A DNA stretch of 64,000 bases. Source: Muraenolepis orangiensis (Eukaryota > Chordata > Actinopteri > Gadiformes > Muraenolepididae). The notes under the pieces were generated by a model. That model had not been told where the DNA came from. It searched no databases and was given only the letters and a program-made list of their open reading frames with translations. Below are positions 1-10,272 of this stretch, in pieces. The translations under genes and the position numbers were made by a program. The stretch spans positions 10,576,368 through 10,640,367 of the forward strand of contig CM051013.1 of the NCBI GenBank assembly GCA_027704905.1. Direction: 5' to 3'. Position 1 is the stretch's first letter. The number at the start of each line of letters is the position of its first letter.

Positions 1-275
1 ATAAACTTATGGCAACAATATGTAATGCAACTTCAGCAATGTCTGAATGTATGTATTGGTCCTTTGATGGAGGTAGAACAATGTGAACCTCACTGTTATG
101 AATCTAAGTGACGTGTCTCTGTAAGAAGAAAGTCGCAGCTGGTTAAAATACTTCCTGTTTGGTCAAAGTGGATGTTAACACTTTGACATGCTCTCGTACA
201 CAACACACACAAGGCTAACCAAACATCAGGGTAGGACGTTTAGCGAAACTCTGTGGAATAAGTTTTGACCAGAAT

Positions 276-1039
276 ATGCCTGGGGAAATTCACGCCAGGC
301 CCAACATGATGACCGAGGCCAGGAATACACAAGGAGAGAAGGAGGAGAGGATAGTGGACATCTATGCTACTGTTGAGAGCCTCAGAGATCCACAGCAAGA
401 CTATGTGGGGACAGAAGAGTCATCCATGTCTCTGAGAACAGAAGGAAGTCGGCGGCCAGACAACGTGAGCCCTCCTGGGTATGTGACCAGGGCTGTGGTG
501 GTGGTTCTGGGACTGCTGTCTGTTGTCCTGCTGGCTAGACTGATTGGGTTGGCAGTACAGACTGTACGCATGGACAGAGACATGGAGCAAGTTCTCCAAA
601 GGCTGAAGAATTTGACAGAAGAGCGAGACAAACTGCTTTGCCAACAAAGCTGTCCAAGTGTTGGGACAAATTTGGTTGCAAATGTTACTTTTTTAACTAT
701 GTGAGGAGATCCTGGAAGGAGAGCAGGGAGTACTGTGTTTCCAAAGGAGCAGATCTGGTGGTTGTGGACAGTAAAGAGGAGATGGACTTCATTTCCAGGA
801 AGAGCTTGAAAATTTGGCTCGGGGCCACAGATGAGGCCAGTGAGGGGATGTGGAGATGGGTTGATGGAACAGTTCTGTCGGTGGATAACCCCTTCTGGGC
901 CAGAGGTGAACCTGACGGTGGCCAAAACCAGAACTGCCTCAGGTTTATGGGGGGCACGGGGCAGAACAGAAATAAATTGGCGGATTTCAGCTGTGAAGAC
1001 AAAACCTGGGCACTTTGTGAAAATAATTTAATAAAATGA
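276..1039 (+). pseudogene. C-type lectin-like receptor copy L1, frameshifted
   Basis: This is the first of five near-identical single-exon lectin-receptor copies. From the ATG at 276 the frame encodes the cytoplasmic tail, the transmembrane segment and the stalk. It is then lost at about 660, where a run of three G replaces the four G of the inverted copy at 27952-28716. The lectin-domain half continues in another frame to a stop at 1037-1039. The downstream half keeps WLGATDEASEG, the EPD motif and the final NNLIK. The closest relative is copy L3, and the two sit in the arms of a large inverted repeat. Either this copy has just died or the lost base is a homopolymer error in the assembly; the sequence alone cannot decide. 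Confidence 0.8.
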
Positions 1040-1559
1040 TTGATAATAAATATTTATTTGTGCCTGTTTTTTAAACCGCTTCACGGTTTTGCTCCATACT
1101 TTTTGGTTTCTGCCATTCGATAAGAGTTGTGGTGGCAAAAAGGAGATCACCAACACTTCACTGGTCACGGCAGGATCTGATCATATGCTGTTCTTGTTGC
1201 CTTTTTTTCAGTGTTTCCACAGTTGCTGTTCATGTCGGGGGTTGAGGTCTGGGGGTTGAGATCCAGTGCTGAAGTGAGTCCTGAAAGGCATGGGGTGGTT
1301 TTCAGTTGCTGCAAACCACACTTGTTATCTCTTTCTCGATCACCCTTCAAAAAATGTAGATTACATTTTTAACGAATGTATTTAAAAGGACACTAGATTG
1401 TTGTAGTTTTTTGTATGTTAAATTGTATTAAGACTTTGGTACCATGTAGTGTATTCACTACAAATATAGTATATACATTATCTTGTAACTTTGTATCTTA
1501 ACGGTACGGTGTTCAGATAGCAGAACAGTAGACTTGCGTTCTGGTATCTGAATAGGCTT

Positions 1560-2865
1560 GTAGGTATCAAGTCAAGTCAAGTCAAGTCAAGTTTATTGTC
1601 ACTTCACAGTTTACACAAGTATAAAGCAGTGGTGTGAAAATCTTATGTGCAATACCCGACGACAGACAGCAGTTATAAAAATAGATACAAATAGAATAAA
1701 AATAGAATAAAGTTAAAGAATAAAAATAAAAATGCAATTTATAAAATGCAAAATATCGGCACAGAAAATAGCAATATGTGTATATAAATCAATGTAATAA
1801 AATATACATTGTTATATGCCCTTGTTCAGCAGCCTGATGGCCTGACTGTGGAAGCTATCTCTAAGCCTATTTGTACGGCACTTGATACTGCGGTATCGCC
1901 TGCCTGACGGTAACAGTGAGTACAGTTCGTGGCTGGGGTGGGCAATGTCTTTTATGATTCGTTTGGCCTTGGCCACGTACCACTGATTGTATATATCCAG
2001 GAGGGAGGGGAGCTCACCTCCAACGATATACTGGGCCGTCCGCACCACCCTTTGAAGCGCTCTGCGCTCAAGTGCGGTGCAGTTCCCGTACCAGGCGGTG
2101 ATACACCCTGTAAGAACACTCTCGATGGTGCCGTTATAGAATGTTCTCAGGATGCGGGGGCCAATGCTGAATTTCTTCAGACGCCTGAGGAAATACAGGC
2201 GTTGTTGGGCCCTTTTCACCACGTGTGTGGTGTGCGTGGACCATGTGAGGTCCTCGGAGATGTGCACACCGAGGAACTTGAAGCTGCTGACCCTCTCTAC
2301 TGCAACACCGTCGATGGAGATAGGGCTGTGCTCTCCCCTCTGCTTCCTGAAGTCCACGATCAGCTCCTTGGTCTTCTTGACGTTGAGGGCGAGGCTGTTC
2401 TCCTGGCACCACTGCTCCAGCGATCCGACCTCCTCCCTGTAGGCTGTCTCGTCGTCACCGGCGATCAGGCCCATCACTGTCGTGTCGTCAGCAAACATGA
2501 TGATGACGTTGGAGCTGTGGATAGCCATGCAGTCGTGGGTGTAGAGGGAGTAGAGGAGAGGGCTCAGCACGCCTAGACCTCTAAGCTTGGTGTCGAGCTT
2601 GGCAGGAACTTTCGTGTTGAACGCTGAGCTGTAGTCCACAAACAGCATTCGCACATAACATTCCTACCTTCCCTCCAGGTAGGAAAGGGCAGTGTGGAGG
2701 GCCATGGCAATTGCGTCGTCCGTGGATCTATTTTGACGACATGCAAATTGCCATGGGTCCAGCGTGGCAGGTAACACGGAGCAAATAAAGTTCTTGACCA
2801 ACCTCTCAAAGCATTTGCTGACAATCGAGGTGCGGGCTACAGGTCTATAAGAAGATGGGACGGAG
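1560..2865 (-). mobile_element. Rex1-type LINE, 5'-truncated with internal deletion
   Basis: The element reads on the minus strand and starts at its 3' end with a TCAAG pentamer tail (about 1567-1600), followed by an A/T-rich 3' region. The open stretch 1812-2654 encodes the C-terminal reverse-transcriptase part, including FADDTTVMGL and the thumb. Against the intact copy at 14195-17447 it lacks exactly 40 codons (120 bp) covering the APQG motif. The deletion is flanked by ACGC on both sides in the intact copy, which suggests microhomology-mediated loss. A further remnant continues to about 2865. The same deletion occurs at 26337 and 44337, so these are duplicates of one dead insertion. Confidence 0.8.
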
Positions 2866-3294
2866 GTTATGTTTTCGTTTGTCTGTATGTTTGTTTGTCT
2901 GTTAGCAAGCTAACAAAGATAAGCTATGTATAGAATTAGAAAAAAATAATTGGTGGTTAGATTACCACTAATCTAGCAATGGTACAGTTGATCCTTGACC
3001 CATAAGTTGGTGCAGAGAGGACTTATTGGTGTGGCGGAGCTTACTGTGTGCCCTCTAGTATATTTCTCTTTTCACCTCAGGACCAAACTTGGTGGTAGGA
3101 AGTTAAGATAACATCAGTGAATTCAGCAAGTCCTTAGACTTGCTAAGAGATAATAAATAAGAGATAAGAAGTAGCACATGGTTTACACTCTTCCTGTTTG
3201 CTCAAAGTGGATGTTAACACTTCGACACACTGTCATACAAAACACACAAAGACCAACCAATCAAGGGGGTAGAATGTTGAGTTTTGACGAGAAT
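2866..3294. other. Non-coding duplicated flank
   Basis: No gene is visible. The stretch is paralogous to 17452-17720 and to 25697-26135, the latter inverted. It includes an ETS-like site (inverse of AGGAAGT region) and the 5' flank of the lectin relic that follows. Confidence 0.5.
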
Positions 3295-3463
3295 ATGTCT
3301 GGGGATATGACGGAACCGTTCTGTTGAAGGATAACCCCTTCTGGGCCAGAGGTGAACCTGATGGTGGTGAGAACCAGAACTGCCTCAGGTTAATGGGGGT
3401 CAGGGGGCAGATTTCAGTGAAGACCCAAACTGGGTGCTTTGTGAAAATTATTTAATAAAATGA
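3295..3463 (+). pseudogene. Lectin relic with internal deletion, copy a
   Basis: The sequence keeps the start region of a lectin receptor (ATG at 3295) fused to the last third of the lectin domain and the stop at 3461-3463. About 600 bp that would encode the tail, membrane segment, stalk and first half of the domain are missing. The two remaining pieces are in different frames, and translation from the ATG stops after ten codons, so it cannot encode a receptor. Copies at 13851-14019, 25528-25696 and 43801-43969 share the same deletion. Confidence 0.75.
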
Positions 3464-4337
3464 TTGATAATAAATATTTCTTTGTGCTTGTTTTGTACAC
3501 CGCTTCAACGTTTCGCTCTATACTTTTTCCGCCATTCGATAAGAGTTGTGGTTGCAAAGTGTTTCTAAAAAGGACACGACATCGACACTTCACTGGTCAC
3601 GGCAGGATCTTGCTGTTCGTGCCGGGGGTTGAGGTCTGGGGTTGAGATCCGGTGGTGAAGTGAGACCTGAAAGTCATGGGGTGGTTTTCAGTTTCTGCAA
3701 ACCACAATAGTTCTCTCTATAGGGCTAAGTTTGTCCGTTTGTAACAGATGTGTTTACAATTGGACGTTTAAACTAGATTACATTTTTTTGTTATGTTAAA
3801 TTGTATTTAGATGTTGGTACCATGTAGTGTAATCAGTACAAAACACTTGTATATACATTATCTTGTGACGCTACGGTGTTCAGATAACAGAACAGTAGAC
3901 TTGTGTTCTGGTATCTGAATAGGCTTGTTGGTCTCTACTTGTGACTTTGATTGAACGGCTCCAACAGCCTGATTTACATACTGTACAAGTCCAACCCCAA
4001 GTCAACCAGTCAAACTGTTTTGTGTTTTTTTCACATAAAAAAATTCTAGAACTGTACATTCCTTAAGTTCTGCAACATTTTTCTTTATCTTCATAGATGT
4101 GTACATAAATTCATACGTACATATACAGAGTCAATTTGTGTTTGGTCTTGGGTTTCTAAAACAGACATTGAACTGATGTTTTATTTACTTTGGGACTGAT
4201 GAAGAAAATATTTCTATCGCCAATCCATTTTTCTTCTTCAGTTTCAGTCCTTTAAATTGCAGTCTGCCCTGAACTTTTGTCTTGCTGCCAATCTCACTCT
4301 GCATTTTCTTCTTTTAATCATTGTACCACATCACACA
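3464..4337. other. Non-coding lectin 3' flank up to gap
   Basis: This stretch is unique to the duplication family and has no gene. It contains the conserved landmark with CAGAACAGTAGACTTG, and it runs into the assembly gap. It matches 24654-25527 in inverted orientation. Confidence 0.5.
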
Positions 4338-5337
4338 NNNNNNNNNNNNNNNNNNNNNNNNNNNNNNNNNNNNNNNNNNNNNNNNNNNNNNNNNNNNNNN
4401 NNNNNNNNNNNNNNNNNNNNNNNNNNNNNNNNNNNNNNNNNNNNNNNNNNNNNNNNNNNNNNNNNNNNNNNNNNNNNNNNNNNNNNNNNNNNNNNNNNNN
4501 NNNNNNNNNNNNNNNNNNNNNNNNNNNNNNNNNNNNNNNNNNNNNNNNNNNNNNNNNNNNNNNNNNNNNNNNNNNNNNNNNNNNNNNNNNNNNNNNNNNN
4601 NNNNNNNNNNNNNNNNNNNNNNNNNNNNNNNNNNNNNNNNNNNNNNNNNNNNNNNNNNNNNNNNNNNNNNNNNNNNNNNNNNNNNNNNNNNNNNNNNNNN
4701 NNNNNNNNNNNNNNNNNNNNNNNNNNNNNNNNNNNNNNNNNNNNNNNNNNNNNNNNNNNNNNNNNNNNNNNNNNNNNNNNNNNNNNNNNNNNNNNNNNNN
4801 NNNNNNNNNNNNNNNNNNNNNNNNNNNNNNNNNNNNNNNNNNNNNNNNNNNNNNNNNNNNNNNNNNNNNNNNNNNNNNNNNNNNNNNNNNNNNNNNNNNN
4901 NNNNNNNNNNNNNNNNNNNNNNNNNNNNNNNNNNNNNNNNNNNNNNNNNNNNNNNNNNNNNNNNNNNNNNNNNNNNNNNNNNNNNNNNNNNNNNNNNNNN
5001 NNNNNNNNNNNNNNNNNNNNNNNNNNNNNNNNNNNNNNNNNNNNNNNNNNNNNNNNNNNNNNNNNNNNNNNNNNNNNNNNNNNNNNNNNNNNNNNNNNNN
5101 NNNNNNNNNNNNNNNNNNNNNNNNNNNNNNNNNNNNNNNNNNNNNNNNNNNNNNNNNNNNNNNNNNNNNNNNNNNNNNNNNNNNNNNNNNNNNNNNNNNN
5201 NNNNNNNNNNNNNNNNNNNNNNNNNNNNNNNNNNNNNNNNNNNNNNNNNNNNNNNNNNNNNNNNNNNNNNNNNNNNNNNNNNNNNNNNNNNNNNNNNNNN
5301 NNNNNNNNNNNNNNNNNNNNNNNNNNNNNNNNNNNNN
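4338..5337. other. Assembly gap, exactly 1000 N
   Basis: The run of N is exactly 1000 long, so it is a placeholder and not a measured size. It separates two oppositely oriented copies of the same lectin flank, a place where scaffolding errors are likely. Confidence 0.98.
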
Positions 5338-5910
5338 GCATGTAAATCAGGCTGTTGGAGCCGTTCAATCACAGTCACAAGTAGAGTCCTACAAGCCTAT
5401 TCAGATACCAGAACACAAGTCTACTGTTCTGCTATCTGAACACCGTACCGTCACAAGATAATGTATATACTATATTTGTAGTGAATACACTACATGGTAC
5501 CAAAGTCTTAATACAATTTAACATACAAAAAACTACAACAATCTAGTGTCCTTTTAAATACATTCGTTAAAAATGTAATCTGCATTTTTTGAAGGGTGAT
5601 CGAGAAAGAGATAACAAGTGTGGTTTGCAGCAACTGAAAACCACCCCATGACTTTCAGGACTCACTTCAGCACTGGATCTCAACCCCCAGACCTCAACCC
5701 CCGGCATGAACAGCAACTGTGGAAACACTGAAAAAAAGGCAACAAGAACAGCATATGATCAGATCCTGCCGTGACCAGTGAAGTGTTGGTGATCTCCTTT
5801 TTAAAAACACTTTGCCACCACAACTCTTATCGAATGGCAGAAACCAAAAAGTATGGAGCAAAACCGTGAAGCGGTGTAAAAAACAGGCACAAATAAATAT
5901 TTATTATCAA

Positions 5911-6675
5911 TCATTTTATTAAATTATTTTCACAAAGTGCCCAGTTTTTGTCTTCACAGCTGAAATCCGCCGATTTATTTTGGTTCTGCCCCGTGCCCCC
6001 CCTTAACCTGAGGCAGTTCTGGTTTTGGCCACCGTCAGGTTCACCTCTGGCCCAGAAGGGGTTATCCACCGACAGAACTGTTCCATCAACCCATCTCCAC
6101 ATCCCCTCACTGGCCTCATCTGTGGCCCCGAGCCAAATTTTCAAGCTCTTCCTGGAAATGAAGTCCATCTCCTCTTTACTGTCCACAACCACCAGATCTG
6201 CTCCTTTGGAAACACAGTACTCCCTGCTCTCCTTCCAGGATCTCCTCACATAGTTAAACCAGTAACATTTGCAACCAATGTTTTCCCAAGCACTTGGACA
6301 GCTTTGTTGGCAAAGCAGAGTGTCTCGCTCTTCTGTCAAATTCTTCAGCCTTTGGAGAACTTGCTCCATGTCTCTGTCCATGTGTACAGTCTGTACTGCC
6401 AACCCAATCAGTCTAGCCAGCAGGACAACAGACAGCATTCCCAGAACCACCACCACAGCCCTGGTCACATACCCAGGAGGGCTCACGTTGTCTGGCCGCC
6501 GACTTCCTTCTGTTCTCAGAGACATGGATGACTCTTCTGTCCCCACATAGTCTTGCTGTGGATCTCTGAGGCTCTCAACAGTAGCATAGATGTCCACTAT
6601 CCTCTCCTCCTTCTCTCCTTGTGTATTCCTGGCCTCGGTCATCATGTTGGGCCTGGCGTGAATTTCCCCAGGCAT
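5911..6675 (-). CDS. Type II transmembrane C-type lectin-like receptor, copy L2
   Basis: The intact 254-residue coding sequence lies in a single exon. Residues 1-72 form the cytoplasmic tail with a tyrosine motif (Y30, YATV), residues 73-95 the membrane segment, and residues 96-125 a heptad-like stalk with an N-glycosylation site (NLT, 112-114). Residues 126-248 form the C-type lectin domain with eight nearby cysteines, WLGA at 181-184 and EPD at 212-214. The usual WND calcium motif is replaced by SAD, so canonical calcium-dependent sugar binding is doubtful. The family resembles CD209/CLEC4-type receptors that act on the surface of immune cells; ligand and signalling are unknown. Vertebrate relatives usually have several exons, so a retrocopy origin is inferred. 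An AGGAAGT site lies 120 bp upstream (6795-6801). An untranslated upstream exon cannot be excluded. Confidence 0.85.
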   Translation of the reverse strand: MPGEIHARPNMMTEARNTQGEKEERIVDIYATVESLRDPQQDYVGTEESSMSLRTEGSRRPDNVSPPGYVTRAVVVVLGMLSVVLLARLIGLAVQTVHMDRDMEQVLQRLKNLTEERDTLLCQQSCPSAWENIGCKCYWFNYVRRSWKESREYCVSKGADLVVVDSKEEMDFISRKSLKIWLGATDEASEGMWRWVDGTVLSVDNPFWARGEPDGGQNQNCLRLRGGTGQNQNKSADFSCEDKNWALCENNLIK

Positions 6676-6794
6676 ATTCTGGTCAAAACTTATTCCACAG
6701 AGTTTCGCTAAACGTCCTACCCTGATGTTTGGTTAGCCTTGTGTGTGTTGTGTACGAGAGCATGTCAAAGTGTTAACATCCACTTTGACCAAAC

Positions 6795-6801
6795 AGGAAG
6801 T
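6795..6801 (-). promoter_or_regulatory. ETS/PU.1-like site upstream of lectin L2
   Basis: The site reads AGGAAGT on the plus strand and is followed by a TTTTAACC stretch and a CAGCTG E-box. Equivalent sites occur 117-121 bp upstream of the other lectin start codons (150-156, 28833-28839, 31721-31727, 46844-46850). PU.1-type factors drive many TATA-poor myeloid promoters, but promoter function here is inference. Confidence 0.35.
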
Positions 6802-7756
6802 ATTTTAACCAGCTGCGACTTTCTTCTTACAGAGACACGTCACTTAGATTCATAACAGTGAGGTTCACATTGTTCTACCTCCATCAAAGGACCAATACAT
6901 ACATTCAGACATTGCTGAAGTTGCATTACATATTGTTGCCATAAGTTTATACCAAAATGTTAAAGTTAAAACAAAGAGAGGATTTAAAATATAGTTTCAT
7001 ATACAATGTGATTAGTGTGTGATGTTGTACATTGTTTTGTAACAATGATTACAATTTTAAAAATGCCAAGTGAGATTTGCAGCAAGATAATAGTTCAGGG
7101 CAGAAACTGCAATTTAAAGGACTGAAACTGAAAAAGATAAATGGATTGGTGATATAAATGTTTTCTTCATCAGTCCCAAAGTAAATAAAACATCAGTTCA
7201 ATGTCTGTTTAAGGAGCCCAATTCCAAACAAAAACTGATTCTGTATATGTGCGTATGAATATATGTACACATCTATGAAGATACAGAACAATGTTGCAGT
7301 ACTTAAGGAGTGTACATTCAAAAACACAATACTAAGCTTCTAGCATTTTTTAAGTAAAAAAAACACAAAACAATTTGACCACTTGGGGTCGGACTTGTAC
7401 AGCATGTGAATCAGGCTGTTGAACAAGCCTTTTCAAATACTAGAACACAAGTCTACTGTTATTCTATCTGAACACCGTAGCGTTACAAGATAATGTATCT
7501 ACAACTGTTATTTAGTAATTACACTACATTGTACCAAAGTCAAAATACAATTGAACATAATAAACAACAACAATCCACAAATCCAGATGTGCTAAGCTTA
7601 TATCTTCATGCCCAAGAAGACCTTGAGGCTGTTATCGCTGCCCTGGGACCCCATATGGACCCCGAGGTTGGGGACCACTGCCCTAGAGTAACCCTGCCCT
7701 CCCACATATGTATTAATATACACATGTCTTTATTAATCTGTTATTGTGTTGTTCAG
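6802..7756. other. Lectin 5' flank and junction to TTI1-derived block
   Basis: No coding sequence is seen. The stretch matches 28843-29812 in the same orientation. Around 7650-7690 a GGGGACCACTGCCC segment resembles the end of an old hAT-type short element. At about 7580 the lectin flank joins sequence homologous to TTI1 intron 11. Confidence 0.5.
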
Positions 7757-7844
7757 TTGAGGCTGACCTGGATGCCGTATGTGATGCCTGCCTTCCCTAC
7801 CTGAGCTGTAGACAACCAATAAACCTTCAGGAGGCTTGTCTAAG
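7757..7844 (+). pseudogene. Duplicated TTI1 exon 12, copy 1
   Basis: The 88-bp segment matches TTI1 coding exon 12 (50774-50861) and keeps both flanking splice dinucleotides (TTCAG before, GTAGCT after). Its first base is T instead of G, and two other substitutions are visible. Exon 11 and everything upstream are absent. The following exon copy lies at 10047, displaced by an LTR-element insertion in the intron. Confidence 0.85.
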
Positions 7845-7954
7845 GTAGCTACAGTTAGCATATTCACTCTATATGAACAACAAAGAGATTCATATATTCA
7901 ACCATATTAAAATCTTAATGCCAAGTGGAAAGGTGGCTCTGTTGACCCCTCCTG

Positions 7955-8262
7955 TGTGACGTTCCACATATGGTCCAATAGTGGGCGCTGTTATCCTGTG
8001 TCCTGTGTGGGGTTTCTTCTTCTCTTTCCAGATAGACCACCAGGTGTACCCAATGTTTTTAATTGTCCTGGAGACAATAAGATCAGCCCAGGGTCATGGA
8101 TCTTTCTCTTTGTTCTCGTCGACCAGCAGCCATTGTAGTTGTGGTTATCATTTTCTCTAAACATGATTGCAATCCAACCTTTTCTGTAATATAACCTTCT
8201 TTCTTCATTAAATATACTATTAATGATAATCATGTGTGGTCTCCCTCTTTGGTCTGATCTGG
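7955..8262 (+). repeat. 5' LTR (3'-truncated) of the Gmr1-like element
   Basis: This is nearly identical to 9701-10004, with few substitutions, which implies a young insertion. It lacks the last 20-25 bp present in the downstream LTR. Confidence 0.8.
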
Positions 8263-9700
8263 TCCAGGGGGTAGTAACCATTGGTGTTCGACCCTCTCTG
8301 CCTGTGGTGGGTGTGGCAGTCATCTTAGGGAATAACCTGGCTGGAGGAAGAGTGTGGAGTGATGTGCCCCCACCTCTGGTTGTTAGTTCTGGGTCAACAC
8401 TGCCAACAGGACCAGACATTAGTGGGAAGGAGTTTCCTGAGGTTTTTACTGCCTGTGCCATGACTCGTGCTATGAGTTGCATGGACCCTAAAACTGATGA
8501 TGGAAAAGAGTCTGATAAGTTCACTCCTGACAATTCTGTTTTTCAGTTTCCTGATCTGCCGCCTTCTTTGTCTCGGAGTGAGGTGATCTTAGCCCAACAG
8601 GAGGATCCTGAGCTGAAGCTGCTGCTCAGTGGGATTCAGCCTAAGGATGAGCTGGAGAGCTCTGCAAGTGGTTATTTTCTCCTGGAGGATGTGTTGGTTC
8701 GTAAATGGCTTCCTCATAACGATTGTTCTGTGAGTGACCCAGTTTTTCAAGTTGTGGTACCTACTAGGTTTAGGAATGTGGTGTTGGAGACAGCGCATGA
8801 TGACGTGGCTGGGCATATGGGAGTTAGAAAGACTTGTGATAGAGTACTACGGTATTTCTTTTGGCCTCGGTTGAAGAGGGATGTTTCTAAGTTTATAAGG
8901 ACCTGTCATACCTGTCAACTGATGGGAAAACCTAATCAGACTATTAAACCTGTGCCTCTTTATCCTATTCCAGCTGTGAGTGAACCATTTGAGGTGAAGC
9001 CGGTGGTGTTGACCACAGTGAATGGGGTATCTCCATCTCCATCCACTCCTGTGGTGGCAGCAGGGTGGGAGGAGGATGTGAGTGGGCCTGGAGACGGTGT
9101 TTTGCGTCCTCGGCTCAAGAATTCTGAGATGTTGGCTGATGTATCAGTTCTGTTTGGTCATTTGACTGAGAGAAACTGTAGAGAGTTAGAGGGGTTGCTT
9201 GTTGCATTTCCCTCATTGTTTTTGGATACCCCTTCTTGTACCCACTTAGTGCAGCACGACCTAGACGTTGGGGAGGCGAAGCCGATTCGTCAGCGGTTCT
9301 ATCGAGTCCCTCTGGAGAAGCGCCGCCACATGGATACTGAGGTTCAGTATTTATTAGAGAACGGGCTGGCTGTTCCTTCAAACTCCAGTTGGGCATCACC
9401 GTGTTTGTTGGTAGGAAAACCAGACATGACAGATAGGTTCTGCACAGACTATCAAAAAGTTAATAATGTGACTAAACCTGACTCATTTCCCTTTAAACCA
9501 GGAATTGCTGGAGGGTGGGCAGGTTGTGGGGGAGGTTGAGTTGGTCTGACCGTATGGTGGAGATCCCCAGTTCCTCTGGCCGGATGGTAGTATTCCCACA
9601 ATCATTATAATTTGTATTTTTGATTATTAGTTGTGCGGAAAAATTGGGGACAGATTTTTACAGAGACCTTTTTGGTAGGCCTCTGTTTTAAGGGGGGGGA

Positions 9701-10027
9701 TGTGACGTTCCACATATGGTCCAATAGTGGGCACTGTTATCCTGTGTCCTGTGTGGGGTTTCTTCTTCTCTTTCCAGATAGACCACCAGGTGTACCCAAT
9801 GTTGTTAATTGTCCTGGAGACTATAAGATCAGCCCAGGGTCATGGATCTTTCTCTTTGTTCTCGTCGACCAGCAGCCATTGTAGTTGTGGTTATCATTTT
9901 CTCTAAACATGATTGCAATCCAACCTTTTCTGTAATATAACCTTCTTTCTTCATTAAATATACTATTAATGATAATCATGTGTGGTCTCCCTCTTTGTTG
10001 CATTGCCAAGAGCCAGGCAAGCGTAAC
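9701..10027 (+). repeat. 3' LTR of the Gmr1-like element
   Basis: The repeat begins TGTGACG and ends TAACA, the usual TG...CA termini, right after a polypurine tract. A clean target-site duplication is not seen; a few bases of the empty site (CCTAC) appear lost. Confidence 0.75.
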
Positions 10028-10046
10028 ACTTCCTTCTCCCGGCTAG

Positions 10047-10272
10047 CGTGTTCCGCCACCTGATCCAGGTGGACCCGGACGCCTTCTGGCTGACGCTGAG
10101 CCAGCTGCACTGTCCCTCCCCGTACGCCCCACCCCATCCACACCTTCAGCCACTCCAGCTGGGCAGGACGGGCCTCACCAGGGACCAGTACACACACAAC
10201 CTGGACCGACTGCTGAGGGATGCGTTCGGGTCCCTGGTTCCCAGACCCCCGAGTCTCTTGGGTGATGGATGA
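10047..10272 (+). pseudogene. Duplicated TTI1 last exon, copy 1
   Basis: The 226-bp match to TTI1 exon 13 keeps the acceptor (GGCTAG before it), the open frame ending SLLGDG and the TGA at 10270-10272. A polyadenylation signal AATAAA at 10438-10443 corresponds to that of the real gene. Only the last two exons were copied, so a TTI1 protein cannot be made from it. It could still supply a terminal exon to a readthrough transcript. Confidence 0.85.

Larger units (their letters stand above)
1..4337. repeat. Left arm of large inverted repeat (pairs with 24654-28990)
   Basis: Every landmark between 1037 and 4337 has a mirror position p' = 28991 - p: the LINE open stretch 1812-2654 mirrors 26337-27179, and the lectin relic 3295-3463 mirrors 25528-25696. 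Over 3.3 kb there is no net insertion or deletion. The arm is open at the window's left edge and ends in the gap on the right. Confidence 0.9.
7955..10027 (+). mobile_element. Gmr1-like Ty3/gypsy LTR element, internally deleted
   Basis: Direct LTRs start at 7955 and 9701 with TGTGACGTTCC. The 3' LTR runs to a TAACA end at about 10027 (about 327 bp). The 5' LTR lacks its last part and passes straight into pol sequence at about 8262, so the primer site, leader and gag are gone. A purine tract of A and G lies at 9691-9700, directly before the 3' LTR. The open stretch 8223-9539 encodes, in order, a protease end (ILGNNLAGG), an integrase HHCC finger (HMGVRKTC with CHTC), then the N-terminal part of reverse transcriptase. 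Integrase before reverse transcriptase is the domain order known for Gmr1-type gypsy elements. The integrase catalytic core and most of RT/RNase H are missing, so it cannot move alone. It sits in the intron of a TTI1 exon 12-13 copy, and the paralogous site at 29990-30026 is empty. Confidence 0.8.

Noticed and set aside
401..925. Open frames antisense to the lectin genes
   Set aside because: They mirror the conserved lectin coding sequence and show no independent start context or domain.
1567..1600. TCAAG pentamer arrays as an independent satellite or CRISPR-like repeat
   Set aside because: They always sit at the 3' end of Rex1-type copies and are the LINE tail.
1929..2576. 215-codon open frame antisense to the LINE RT (repeated at 14609, 26415 and 44415)
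   Set aside because: Shadow of the RT coding frame; it recurs exactly where the LINE does and has no recognisable domain.
4257..5461. Long open frames across the first N run (similar ones at 23414-24714 and 47299-48358)
   Set aside because: They are open only because N is not read as a stop; the few real codons at either end carry no domain.
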